Source: Flavobacterium sp.
GTDB lineage: Bacteria > Bacteroidota > Bacteroidia > Flavobacteriales > Flavobacteriaceae
Assembly: GCF_013822155.1 (NCBI RefSeq)
Contig: NZ_PNJW01000003.1
Coordinates: 62,001-126,000 of the forward strand
Length of the DNA: 64,000 bases
Direction: 5' to 3'
Shown here: one piece after another, positions 35,165 to 42,607 of the stretch
Position numbering within the stretch: position 1 is the stretch's first letter
Layout: each line of letters opens with the position of its first letter
Position numbers and translations under genes: made by a program
The notes under the pieces: model-generated
Seen by the model: only the letters and a program-made list of their open reading frames with translations
What the model was told of the DNA's origin: nothing
Database searches by the model: none

Positions 35165-36040
35165 TTAAAAATTCTTTAGGTTTATGATTTCTTGTTCAGT
35201 TAAGGCACGCCAATTACCTCGTGGCAAATTCTTTTTAGTTAAACCGGCAAAAGAAACCCGATCAACTTTTATTACATCATAGCCGAATTTTTCAAAAATT
35301 GCCCGAACAACTTTTACGTTGGGTGTACGAAGTTTAATGCCTATTTCTGTTTTGGGTTGATCATCAATATAACTGATTTCATCAACATATAAACGGTGCT
35401 CGTCAAAAGATATTCCGCCCGCTATTTTTTCTAAATCTTCAAATTTTAAATTTTTATCTAATGAAACTTGGTAAATTTTTGGTGATTTTTGATTGGGTAA
35501 ACCAAATTTACGTATCATGTCCGTGTCGTTTGTAAATAACAACAAACCGGTAGTATTTTTATCCATACGGCCGATTGCCTGCAATTTTGCCTGAGAAGCA
35601 TTTTTAATCAATTCAAAAACGTTTCGCATATCGCGATCATCTTCCACGGAAGTAGTGAAATTCTTGGGTTTATTTAATAAAATATATTCTTTTTTTTCAG
35701 GAACAATTGTTGCTCCATCAAAATTGACCACATCACCGGGTTTAACTTTATAACCCATTTCAATGATAACTTCGCCATTCACCTTTACATTTCCGGATTG
35801 AATGTAAATATCCGCATCACGACGGGAACATGCACCGGAATTAGCAATGTATTTATTCAAACGAATATCATCTGATTTCACTTTTGGCTTGGCAGCCGGT
35901 GGTTGAGTATCTGTAGTTACTTTTTTAGGTTTTTGCGAACGCTTAGCCATGGCCGGTTTAGGCTTACTAAAACCCGTTGGTTTTCCTTTTGTATTTCTGT
36001 TGGAAGTTGATTTTCTGTTGCTTCCCTCTTTCTTGTTCAT
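35165..36040 (-). CDS. RsuA/RluB-family pseudouridine synthase with basic N-terminal tail
   Basis: A 291-residue enzyme that isomerises uridine in rRNA. An N-terminal tail of about 55 residues is rich in Lys, Arg, Ser and Pro and probably disordered; then an S4 RNA-binding domain (IRLNKYIANSGACSRRDAD, about residues 59-105) and the catalytic domain with GRMDKNTTGLLLFTND, catalytic Asp160. RluB (23S) is the closest match. The ATG at 36040 was chosen because a TATCTTTG promoter element (36056-36063) lies inside the longer reading frame that extends to 36103. Downstream of UbiA; followed by the NTF2-like gene. Confidence 0.88.
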   Translation of the reverse strand: MNKKEGSNRKSTSNRNTKGKPTGFSKPKPAMAKRSQKPKKVTTDTQPPAAKPKVKSDDIRLNKYIANSGACSRRDADIYIQSGNVKVNGEVIIEMGYKVKPGDVVNFDGATIVPEKKEYILLNKPKNFTTSVEDDRDMRNVFELIKNASQAKLQAIGRMDKNTTGLLLFTNDTDMIRKFGLPNQKSPKIYQVSLDKNLKFEDLEKIAGGISFDEHRLYVDEISYIDDQPKTEIGIKLRTPNVKVVRAIFEKFGYDVIKVDRVSFAGLTKKNLPRGNWRALTEQEIINLKNF

Positions 36041-36055
36041 CCTTGAAAATTTTTG

Positions 36056-36063
36056 CAAAGATA
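36056..36063 (-). promoter_or_regulatory. -7 element of the RluB-like gene
   Basis: Minus-strand TATCTTTG, 16 bp before the ATG at 36040. It fixes the start by excluding upstream in-frame codons. No TTG at the expected distance. Confidence 0.45.
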
Positions 36064-36122
36064 CGGAATTCGAAATTGGTTTGTCGCCTTGTTTCAAAAT
36101 CAAATAAAAAGAGACTTTTTTA

Positions 36123-37076
36123 CTAAATCGCTAAAACCTCCCGACCATGAATCAATACGGATGGTTTGATAAGAATTATGCTAAAAACCCCAGCAACAAT
36201 TATGAATTTAATTATATTATGTAAAAGCAAATAATTTTCTTTTGAATTCGATTTCCATAATTTCATTATAAAGAAAATAAGAACAATAAAGCTGACATAA
36301 AAATAAATATCCATGTAACCAACATCATAAATTTCAATTAAAATATAAACGGGGAAAATGGAACATATTATTAAAAAAGTAATCACTTTTTTAGAAAATG
36401 ATTCTCCTAAAATGACCGGAAGTGTTCTGTAATTTTGAGCCATATCACCTTTGATGTTTTCTAAATCTTTTATCATTTCTCTAATAAGAATAAGTAAAAA
36501 AAGAAAAGAAGCATGAGCAAAAATGACATAGTATTTCTCGTTTCGAACATTTTCTAAAAGTCCATCTATTTTAAAATAATAAAGTAATATGCCGAAAAAG
36601 GGTAAAACCGCCAATAAAGCCGCCATTATGTTTCCGACAATTGGGTACTTTTTTATTTTATGTGAATAAAACCAAATTAAAAAAATATAACTTGAAAAGA
36701 ATAACGTGGCTCGCCAAGAAACTATCATTGCCATCAAAAAAACTAAAAAATTGAGTCCAAAATAAACCTGCAACTTTGTTTTTTGAGAAACCAAACGGTC
36801 TAACATCGTTTTGTTTGGTTTGTTGATTAAATCTTTTTTACTATCGTAAAAACTATTAATTATATAACCAGAGGCAATAGTTATTGCTGAAGCAAAGACA
36901 ATGACAAAAAGATTAAAATCGAGCAAGACATCAAGAGCTCTTAAATCTGTAGATAAAATAAAAATTGCCGCTAAATATTGTGCTAAAATGATAACCGGAA
37001 TGTTATAGCCTCTAACCACTGAAAACAAACTGATTATTTTCATTAAAATCAATTTATTTTTTCTGGATAATGCCAT
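36123..37076 (-). CDS. UbiA-family prenyltransferase
   Basis: A 317-residue integral membrane prenyltransferase with about eight to nine helices. First aspartate-rich motif NSFYDSKKDLINKP and second DLENIKGDMAQNYRTLP, both needed for Mg-pyrophosphate binding. Flavobacterial homologues are often named geranylgeranylglycerol-phosphate geranylgeranyltransferase, but the acceptor cannot be read from sequence. It follows the two mevalonate-pathway genes, which make its prenyl donor. Confidence 0.85.
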   Translation of the reverse strand: MALSRKNKLILMKIISLFSVVRGYNIPVIILAQYLAAIFILSTDLRALDVLLDFNLFVIVFASAITIASGYIINSFYDSKKDLINKPNKTMLDRLVSQKTKLQVYFGLNFLVFLMAMIVSWRATLFFSSYIFLIWFYSHKIKKYPIVGNIMAALLAVLPFFGILLYYFKIDGLLENVRNEKYYVIFAHASFLFLLILIREMIKDLENIKGDMAQNYRTLPVILGESFSKKVITFLIICSIFPVYILIEIYDVGYMDIYFYVSFIVLIFFIMKLWKSNSKENYLLLHNIIKFIIVAGVFSIILIKPSVLIHGREVLAI

Positions 37077-37126
37077 AGTTCACAAAAATCAAGACTGAGA
37101 ATCCTGATTATCTTTATTTAAAGCTA

Positions 37127-38065
37127 TTAAAATTGATAAACTACTTCCAATTTATAATCCTTTAATGATTTTTTGGCTTTTTCAAGGTCTTGTGTAAAAC
37201 CAAGAATATAACCCCCGCCACCTGAACCACAAAGTTTTAAATAATAATCATTGGTGTCGATTCCGTTTTGCCAAATGTTGTGGAATTGTTCCGGAATCAT
37301 CGGTTTGAAATTATTCAAAACTACTTTAGACAATTTTTTTGTATTTGAAAAAAGTGATTTCATATCGCCTTGCAAAAAATTTTCTACGCAAGCGTCGGTA
37401 TGTTTAACAAACTGATTTTTAAGCATTTTTCGAAAGCCTTGGTCTTTCAAATTTTCCATAAAAATATTCACCATTGGAGCAGTTTCCCCAATTATACCGG
37501 AATCTAATAAAAATACAGCTCCCTTTCCATTGGTAGTTTGTGAAGGAATGCCTGTTGGCTCAATATTATCTTTAGAATTAATCAGAATCGGCAAACTTAA
37601 ATAGCTGTTTAAAGGATCTAAACCCGAACTTTTCCCATGAAAAAACGATTCCATTTGCGAGAAAATAGTCTTTAATTGTAATAACTTCTCACGGGTTAAA
37701 TTTTCTAAAACCGTGATTTTATTATTGGCATATTTATCATAAATAGCAGCAACTAAAGCTCCACTACTTCCTACGCCATACCCTTGTGGAATGGAAGAAT
37801 CAAAATACATCCCTCTTTCAATATCGCTATTGAGTAATGCTAGATTGAAAGTTACCAATTCAGATTGCTCGGCTTGCAATTGCTCTAAATGCAAAGCAAA
37901 CTTGCGTAAACTTTCGTTCGATTTAATGGCTTCGTTTGATGGGTTTTCACTAACCTTCAACGCACCATTGTAAAAATTATAGGGGATAGAAAGTCCTTTT
38001 GAGTCTTTGATGATTCCGTATTCTCCAAAAAGAAGAATTTTTGAGTAAAAAAGAGGTCCTTTCAT
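37127..38065 (-). CDS. GHMP kinase, probable mevalonate kinase
   Basis: A 312-residue GHMP-superfamily kinase. N-terminal KILLFGEYGII matches the mevalonate kinase start (KxxLxGEH type), the phosphate loop is PQGYGVGSSGALVAA (about residues 93-107), and the third motif is LCGSGGGGYILGF near the C-terminus. Pairing with mvaD points to mevalonate kinase (or phosphomevalonate kinase) in isoprenoid synthesis. The ATG at 38065 follows immediately after the repeat bounding the four-helix-bundle cassette. Confidence 0.82.
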   Translation of the reverse strand: MKGPLFYSKILLFGEYGIIKDSKGLSIPYNFYNGALKVSENPSNEAIKSNESLRKFALHLEQLQAEQSELVTFNLALLNSDIERGMYFDSSIPQGYGVGSSGALVAAIYDKYANNKITVLENLTREKLLQLKTIFSQMESFFHGKSSGLDPLNSYLSLPILINSKDNIEPTGIPSQTTNGKGAVFLLDSGIIGETAPMVNIFMENLKDQGFRKMLKNQFVKHTDACVENFLQGDMKSLFSNTKKLSKVVLNNFKPMIPEQFHNIWQNGIDTNDYYLKLCGSGGGGYILGFTQDLEKAKKSLKDYKLEVVYQF

Positions 38066-38074
38066 ATTTAATTT

Positions 38075-38104
38075 ACAATTGACAATTATTAATTGATAAT
38101 TATT
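38075..38104. repeat. AATTG-rich repeat, left boundary of the four-helix-bundle cassette
   Basis: ACAATTGACAATTATT (38075-38090) is the perfect inverted copy of 38455-38470. It runs on as AATTGATAATTATT to 38104 and includes the stop codon (TAA at 38102-38100, minus strand) of the cassette gene. Confidence 0.7.
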
Positions 38105-38450
38105 TTGACTTAGAAGTATTTATGATACTGATCAGTAATTTTAAAATTTCAATATTTTTAGCTTTAATATTAAGAAACTCTATTTCATTTAAAAACTTTG
38201 TTTCATATAACAAATCTAACCAATATTCTGTTTCATTAGCTTCTTTCAAAGAAATTGATAACTTGTGTACAAAATCTGCTTTACTTTCAGCTTGTTCTGC
38301 TTCTCTCACATTTGCACCAATAGATGTTCCAGAACGAAGTAGCTGTCTCGACAAAACAAATTCTCTTTTCTCAACTAAAACCTTATAAAGGTAAACTATT
38401 TCTACCGCGAATTCAAAAGATTTTTCTTTAATTACATTTTTCTTTTCCAT
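38100..38450 (-). CDS. Four-helix-bundle protein (23S rRNA intervening-sequence / Avd-like family)
   Basis: A 116-residue all-helical protein. The signature LSRQLLRSGTSIGANVREA followed by DFVHKLSISLKEANETEYWL identifies the four-helix-bundle family first known from 23S rRNA intervening sequences; the accessory protein Avd of diversity-generating retroelements shares this fold. Members form pentameric, basic barrels that may bind nucleic acid. It interrupts the mvaD-mevalonate kinase operon and is flanked by AATTG-rich inverted repeats. No reverse transcriptase is present in the window, so no retroelement function is implied here. Confidence 0.9.
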   Translation of the reverse strand: MEKKNVIKEKSFEFAVEIVYLYKVLVEKREFVLSRQLLRSGTSIGANVREAEQAESKADFVHKLSISLKEANETEYWLDLLYETKFLNEIEFLNIKAKNIEILKLLISIINTSKSK

Positions 38451-38454
38451 TTTT

Positions 38455-38490
38455 AATAATTGTCAATTGTTAATTGTCAATTATCAATTG
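38455..38490. repeat. AATTG-rich repeat, right boundary of the four-helix-bundle cassette
   Basis: AATAATTGTCAATTGT (38455-38470) is the inverted copy of 38075-38090, followed by TAATTGTCAATTATCAATTG to 38490. The repeat encodes the last residues of MvaD (QLIIDN) and its stop codon, and ends 4 bp before the ATG of the cassette gene. Confidence 0.7.
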
Positions 38491-39558
38491 AGTTCCAATG
38501 CCAATTTCGTCGCAAATATACTGCTCGTTTTGACAATGTACAACTAATTCATTCTTAATAAATTGCAAAATTTCTTCGCGAACGTTTTCGGGATATAAAA
38601 CATGTACGTTTGCTCCGGCATCCAATGTAAAACAAACCGGAATACTTGTTAACTCTCTAAATTTCCAAATTTTATTGATGATTTCCAATGTATTGGGCTT
38701 CATTAAAATAAAATAAGGTATTGAAGTCATCATCATCGCATGTAGTGTTAATGCTTCACTTTCTACTAATTTTACAAATTCATGTATATCACCGCTGTTT
38801 AAAATATCTTTAATTTTTGACAAATTCTGATGTGCTTGTTCAAACCTTTTTTCAGCGAATGGATGATTATTCATCAAATCATGTCCAACTGTACTTGAAA
38901 CTTGCTTTTCGCCTTTATCTACCAATAAAATAGTGTCTTGATAATTTTCAAAATTAGAATGAAGTTCAGCAAATTCAATACCAAACAAATCTGAACTGTT
39001 TTCGGTTTCCTCATGATTTCCCCAAATAACAACTTTACCTTTTACACTTCGACAGGCACTTCCGGAACCTAATCGAGCTAAAAATGAAGCTTTTCGATTA
39101 AAATATTCAGCTGTCATTTGCGGATTTAACTGTTTTTCTAAACTCATAAAATTGACTGCCAATGCTGCCATTCCGGAAGCTGAAGAAGCAATTCCAGAAC
39201 TGTGCGGGAATGTGTTTTGAGTGTCAATCGTAAAATGATAATCTTTTAAAAAAGGCAAATAAACTTCCACTCGTTCCAAAAAAATTTGAATTTTAGGTCG
39301 GAATGATTCCTTTGGTTTTCCATCAAATAACAAATCAAAAGAAAAATTAGGACTTCTTTCAATTTTAGAAAAAGTCAGTTTTGTTATTGTTTTACAATTT
39401 TTCAATGTAAAACTAATGGATGGATTAGCAGGAATTTGATTTTCCATTTTCCCCCAATATTTTACCAAAGCAATGTTGCTGGGAGCCGACCATTGAAAAC
39501 TTCCCTTTTCGACTGTTTGTGTATAGTTTTGAGGAATAAAATCTGAAGGAGATAACAT
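38470..39558 (-). CDS. mvaD: Diphosphomevalonate decarboxylase
   Basis: A 362-residue enzyme that makes isopentenyl diphosphate. SAPSNIALVKYWGKM at the N-terminus, the GHMP phosphate loop HSSGIASSASGMAAL, SGSACRS, and the C-terminal CFTLDAGANVHVLYP with the catalytic Asp. The start is ATG 39558: the longer frame (to 39585) begins on the promoter's -7 element TATCTTTG (39575-39582), so it cannot be translated. The last six codons and stop come from the AATTG-rich repeat, a sign of an insertion at the gene end. Confidence 0.93.
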   Translation of the reverse strand: MLSPSDFIPQNYTQTVEKGSFQWSAPSNIALVKYWGKMENQIPANPSISFTLKNCKTITKLTFSKIERSPNFSFDLLFDGKPKESFRPKIQIFLERVEVYLPFLKDYHFTIDTQNTFPHSSGIASSASGMAALAVNFMSLEKQLNPQMTAEYFNRKASFLARLGSGSACRSVKGKVVIWGNHEETENSSDLFGIEFAELHSNFENYQDTILLVDKGEKQVSSTVGHDLMNNHPFAEKRFEQAHQNLSKIKDILNSGDIHEFVKLVESEALTLHAMMMTSIPYFILMKPNTLEIINKIWKFRELTSIPVCFTLDAGANVHVLYPENVREEILQFIKNELVVHCQNEQYICDEIGIGTQLIIDN

Positions 39559-39574
39559 GCCGTTTATTTTTGGG

Positions 39575-39582
39575 CAAAGATA
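39575..39582 (-). promoter_or_regulatory. -7 element of the mvaD operon
   Basis: Minus-strand TATCTTTG, 17 bp upstream of the ATG at 39558. Drives mvaD and probably the genes down to the NTF2-like gene. Confidence 0.45.
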
Positions 39583-39645
39583 CATTTTTTGGTTTATTAG
39601 GTCTGTTTTTGAAGTCAGAATTGTTACTTTTGAATAAAAATAATC

Positions 39646-40122
39646 ATGTCAAAATCAGTAAAAATTGCTATTGCCGTTGCCGTTTGTTTAGCGATTGGTT
39701 ATGGTTCCGGATTAGCAACTCAATCTTCAATAACCACTTGGTTCCCCACCTTAAACAAACCTTTTTTCAATCCACCCAATTGGCTATTTGCACCGGTTTG
39801 GACAATTCTTTATGTGATGATGGGTGTGAGTGCAGGGTTGATTTGGAGCAAAATGGAAACAGTTCCGATTTTAGTCAAAAAAGCACTTTGGGTTTTTACC
39901 ATCCAACTCATTTTGAATGCGTTGTGGAGTTTTTTATTTTTTGGAATGTGCAATCCATTTTTAGCTTTGATTGAAATCTTATTACTTTGGTTGATGATTG
40001 TAGAAACCATCAAAGTTTTTAAATCGATAGATGCTTTGGCAAGTAAATTATTGATCCCTTATTTCCTTTGGGTGAGTTTTGCTATGATTTTGAATGGTTG
40101 GATTTGGTGGTTGAATAGGTGA
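39646..40122 (+). CDS. tspO: TspO/MBR family protein
   Basis: A 158-residue, five-helix membrane protein of the tryptophan-rich sensory/translocator family. W-rich loop WFPTLNKPFFNPPNWLFAPVWTILYVMMG is the family hallmark, with LNALWSFLFFGM and WVSFAMILNGWIWWLNR in later helices. Homologues bind porphyrins and act in oxidative or light stress. A TACTTTTG element at 39625-39632 precedes it. Single gene. Confidence 0.92.
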   Translation: MSKSVKIAIAVAVCLAIGYGSGLATQSSITTWFPTLNKPFFNPPNWLFAPVWTILYVMMGVSAGLIWSKMETVPILVKKALWVFTIQLILNALWSFLFFGMCNPFLALIEILLLWLMIVETIKVFKSIDALASKLLIPYFLWVSFAMILNGWIWWLNR

Positions 40123-40132
40123 TTTCTCACTT

Positions 40133-40708
40133 TTAAATTCTTTCTAAAAGGCTATCTAACTCCTTCACTTCTCCCGATTGCAAATTGTCTAAGTGTAAAT
40201 TTCCGATTCGTACCCGAACCAAACGTAATGTTGGAAATCCAACAGCAGAAGTCATTTTTCGCACTTGTCTAAATTTACCTTCGTTAAGGGTGATGGAAAC
40301 CCAAGAAGTTGGTCCGTGACGCTCGTCACGTATTTTTTGTGATCGCAATGGAAAATTTGGGTTGGCAATTAATTTTGCTTGACAAGGTTTAGTCTTGTAT
40401 TTGGTTCCTTTAAAACCAATTAAGACTCCGAATTGAAGTTGTTCGACGGCTTCCTTTGTGATAATTCCATCGACTTGTGCATAGTATTCTTTTTCTACCT
40501 TTTTGCTTCTTACAACTTCACTCATCATACCGTCTGTAGTGAGAATGAGTAATCCCTCGGAATCTTCGTCTAAGCGACCGATAGCCATTGTTCCGGGTGG
40601 AAAATCATGTAATTCACCTAATAATTTTTTTGTTCTTTTTAGTTCATAAATAAATTGACTGAGGTAACCGTAAGGTTTATGAATTAAAAAATGATGGTGA
40701 TTTTCCAT
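40133..40708 (-). CDS. RluE-like pseudouridine synthase
   Basis: A 191-residue pseudouridine synthase of the RsuA/RluE type without an S4 domain. HFLIHKPYGYLSQF at the start, catalytic Asp47 in GRLDEDSEGLLILTTDG, and the C-terminal EGKFRQVRKMTSAVGFPTLRLVR. ATG 40708 gives the family-like N-terminus; a TTG-led longer frame adds 4 residues. Convergent with tspO, with only 10 bp between stops. Confidence 0.88.
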   Translation of the reverse strand: MENHHHFLIHKPYGYLSQFIYELKRTKKLLGELHDFPPGTMAIGRLDEDSEGLLILTTDGMMSEVVRSKKVEKEYYAQVDGIITKEAVEQLQFGVLIGFKGTKYKTKPCQAKLIANPNFPLRSQKIRDERHGPTSWVSITLNEGKFRQVRKMTSAVGFPTLRLVRVRIGNLHLDNLQSGEVKELDSLLERI

Positions 40709-40807
40709 GTTAATCAACAAATTCTTTATTAATATTGCTTTGTTGGATTGCTATCGCTAGAACCTTTTATCATTAGAATAATATACAAAGTAAAAACTAC
40801 TATAAAG

Positions 40808-40887
40808 CAAAAAAGCTATCCCGAGAACGGGAAAGCTTTTCATTGGTCTAACTACTAAACCAGGACTTCCTTTTCGGTCGTCCTAAA
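40808..40887 (-). ncRNA. Candidate structured small RNA with terminator
   Basis: On the minus strand, about 80 nt. Hairpin 1 (40884-40862): AGGAC/GTCCT closing an inner CC-GAAAA-GG. Hairpin 2 (40861-40845): GGTTTA/TAGACC with a 5-nt loop; the U-G pair works only on the minus strand and is a C-A mismatch on the plus strand. Hairpin 3 (40840-40811): AAAAGCTTTCCCG...CGGGATAGCTTTT followed by a T-run, a good terminator. Promoter on the same strand: TTG (40920-40918), 19 bp, TAGTTGTG (40898-40891). No open reading frame of note. I do not recognise the family. Confidence 0.5.
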
Positions 40888-40890
40888 CAA

Positions 40891-40920
40891 CACAACTATT
40901 TTCAATGCTTTTTTGGGCAA
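40891..40920 (-). promoter_or_regulatory. Promoter of the candidate small RNA
   Basis: Minus-strand TTG (40920-40918), 19-bp spacer, TAGTTGTG (40898-40891), one mismatch from TAnnTTTG. The start point would fall at about 40885, right at hairpin 1. Confidence 0.45.
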
Positions 40921-40947
40921 AAAAGCACTTTGTTTCCAAAGTGCTTT
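40916..40947 (-). terminator. Terminator of tRNA-Asp
   Basis: AAAGCACTTTG/CAAAGTGCTTT, 11-bp perfect stem with a 4-nt loop (40922-40947), followed on the minus strand by a T-run (40921-40916). 21 bp after the tRNA. Confidence 0.8.
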
Positions 40948-40968
40948 CATTTATTTTCCAAATTTTAG

Positions 40969-41042
40969 CGGTCTGGACGGGACTCGAACCCGCGACCCCA
41001 TGCGTGACAGGCATGTATTCTAACCAACTGAACTACCAAACC
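40969..41042 (-). tRNA. tRNA-Asp (anticodon GUC)
   Basis: A 74-nt tRNA. Acceptor GGTTTGG/CCAGACC (one T-G pair), anticodon arm CATGC-CTGTCAC-GCATG with GTC, T arm GGTTCGAGTCC-like, discriminator G as expected for aspartate. CCA is not encoded. Confidence 0.95.
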
Positions 41043-41060
41043 TTCGCTTTATTGCGGTTG

Positions 41061-41090
41061 CAAATATACAACGGAATTCTATATCTGCAA
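41061..41090 (-). promoter_or_regulatory. Promoter of tRNA-Asp
   Basis: Minus-strand TTG (41090-41088), 19 bp, TATATTTG (41068-41061), perfect to consensus; about 19 bp upstream of the mature 5' end. Confidence 0.65.
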
Positions 41091-41128
41091 ACATTATTTT
41101 TACTTTTTTTAGCCACTTCATTTAGTGA

Positions 41129-42055
41129 CTACCCAAACATTTGTTTTTCAACTAAATATGTCGTTAAAATTTTTTCGAAATTGGCTCCAACATTGACCGG
41201 AACGTATTTTATTTTATTTTGAGCACACGTCATCGCTACTTTTTTAAAGTACGATTCCACATTTTTTTCATACGTTTCTTTGATGTTTTCAGCAAATAAG
41301 TTAACTGATTCTCCGGTTTCCACATCAATAAACTTTCTTGGTGCATTATCAAAATCGAAATTGAGTTCTCTTTTTTCATCAATAACATGAAACAAAACCA
41401 CTTTATGTTTGTCATGTTTCAAATGTTGTAAGGCATTAAACAATGCTGTTTCTTCACCCGCTTGAAACATATCGGTAAACAAAACAATCATCGAACGACG
41501 ATGTAATTTTTCAGCAATCTGATGTAAAAAAGTAACTGTTTCTGTAGGTTTTGGCACTTTTTGATTTTCCAACAAGTCTTCTAATTTGTTCAAAACCATC
41601 CGATGATGGCGATCACTTCCCTTTTCGGGAGCATAATATTCATAGGTGTCCGAATAAACACTCAAACCCACTGCGTCACGTTGCTTTTTTAGCAAATTCA
41701 TCAAAACAGCTGAAGCTAAAACCGAAAATCCAATTTTGCTTTCGTAAAATGGTTCCCCTTCTTTTAACTTCGGATAATGCATCGAAGAAGAATTGTCAAT
41801 AATCAAATGGCAACGCAGATTGGTCTCCTCCTCGTATCTTTTGGTATACAATCGATCGGTTTTAGCAAACAATTTCCAATCAATATATTTCGTGCTTTCG
41901 CCTTGATTATAGACTTTATGTTCTGCAAATTCAGCCGAAAAACCATGAAATGGTGATTTATGCATACCGGAAATAAAACCTTCTACAACTTGATTGGCAA
42001 GTAGTTCAAGGTGTTTAAAACCTGAGATTATTTCTTTTTGATCTTCTATCTTCAT
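41129..42055 (-). CDS. DUF58 protein with von Willebrand-like fold
   Basis: A 308-residue cytosolic protein. The DUF58 signature GMHKSPFHGFSAEFAEHKVYNQGESTKYIDWKLFAKTDRLYTKRYEEETN precedes a vWA-like domain with a MIDAS-type DNSSSM motif and a later FTDMF. In Bacteroidota, DUF58 genes usually stand next to a MoxR ATPase and aerotolerance (Bat) genes; here neither is present, so it may have been separated from them or act elsewhere. Downstream of trxA on the same strand, with a terminator between. Confidence 0.88.
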   Translation of the reverse strand: MKIEDQKEIISGFKHLELLANQVVEGFISGMHKSPFHGFSAEFAEHKVYNQGESTKYIDWKLFAKTDRLYTKRYEEETNLRCHLIIDNSSSMHYPKLKEGEPFYESKIGFSVLASAVLMNLLKKQRDAVGLSVYSDTYEYYAPEKGSDRHHRMVLNKLEDLLENQKVPKPTETVTFLHQIAEKLHRRSMIVLFTDMFQAGEETALFNALQHLKHDKHKVVLFHVIDEKRELNFDFDNAPRKFIDVETGESVNLFAENIKETYEKNVESYFKKVAMTCAQNKIKYVPVNVGANFEKILTTYLVEKQMFG

Positions 42056-42114
42056 AGCTCAAAGATAATTTGAAAATTTGAAAATGATTCTATTTGAAAA
42101 TTAATTTAACAAAC

Positions 42115-42140
42115 AAAAAAGGCCTGATTTACACCAGACC
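42115..42140 (-). terminator. Terminator of trxA
   Basis: Minus strand GGTCTG...CAGGCC (one mismatch) followed by six T, 28 bp after the trxA stop. Confidence 0.7.
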
Positions 42141-42167
42141 TTTTTTTCATATTTATTTTTTTAATTA

Positions 42168-42485
42168 TTACAACAAAGCATCAATTGCATCTGTATACGT
42201 TTTTTTAGGTGCAACCCCTACTTGACGACCAACTACTTCTCCATTTTGGAAAATTAACACGGTTGGAATGTTTCTAACACCGTATTTTGCAGCAAATTCT
42301 TGGTTTGCATCTACATCTACTTTTCCCACTACTGCTTTACCTTCATATTCCCCGTGAATTTCGTCGATAACCGGGCCAACCATTCTACAAGGTCCACACC
42401 AAGCTGCCCAAAAATCTACTACTACCGGTTTGTCTGATTTTAAAACTACTTCATCAAAAGTAGCATCTGTTATTGCTAATGCCAT
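42168..42485 (-). CDS. trxA: Thioredoxin
   Basis: A 105-residue classic thioredoxin with active site WCGPC (Cys30, Cys33), the cis-Pro segment NIPTVLIFQNG and usual length. General cytosolic disulfide reductant. Its own -7 element TAAATTTG at 42529-42536 and a terminator suggest a single-gene unit between dnaE and the DUF58 gene. Confidence 0.97.
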   Translation of the reverse strand: MALAITDATFDEVVLKSDKPVVVDFWAAWCGPCRMVGPVIDEIHGEYEGKAVVGKVDVDANQEFAAKYGVRNIPTVLIFQNGEVVGRQVGVAPKKTYTDAIDALL

Positions 42486-42528
42486 TTTTTATATTTTTTT
42501 AGATTAACGTTCTTGTTTTTTAACTCTG

Positions 42529-42536
42529 CAAATTTA
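42529..42536 (-). promoter_or_regulatory. -7 element of trxA
   Basis: Minus-strand TAAATTTG, 44 bp before the ATG. No TTG found 17-23 bp upstream. Confidence 0.4.
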
Positions 42537-42607
42537 AAAATTTAAAACTTAATAAGATGTTAATTGAAAATTAGTTTTGATTATGAATGTATTTGTGGAA
42601 TTGATAC

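Noticed and set aside
38100..38450. Diversity-generating retroelement around the Avd-like four-helix-bundle gene
   Set aside because: No reverse transcriptase, template repeat or variable repeat is present within the window.
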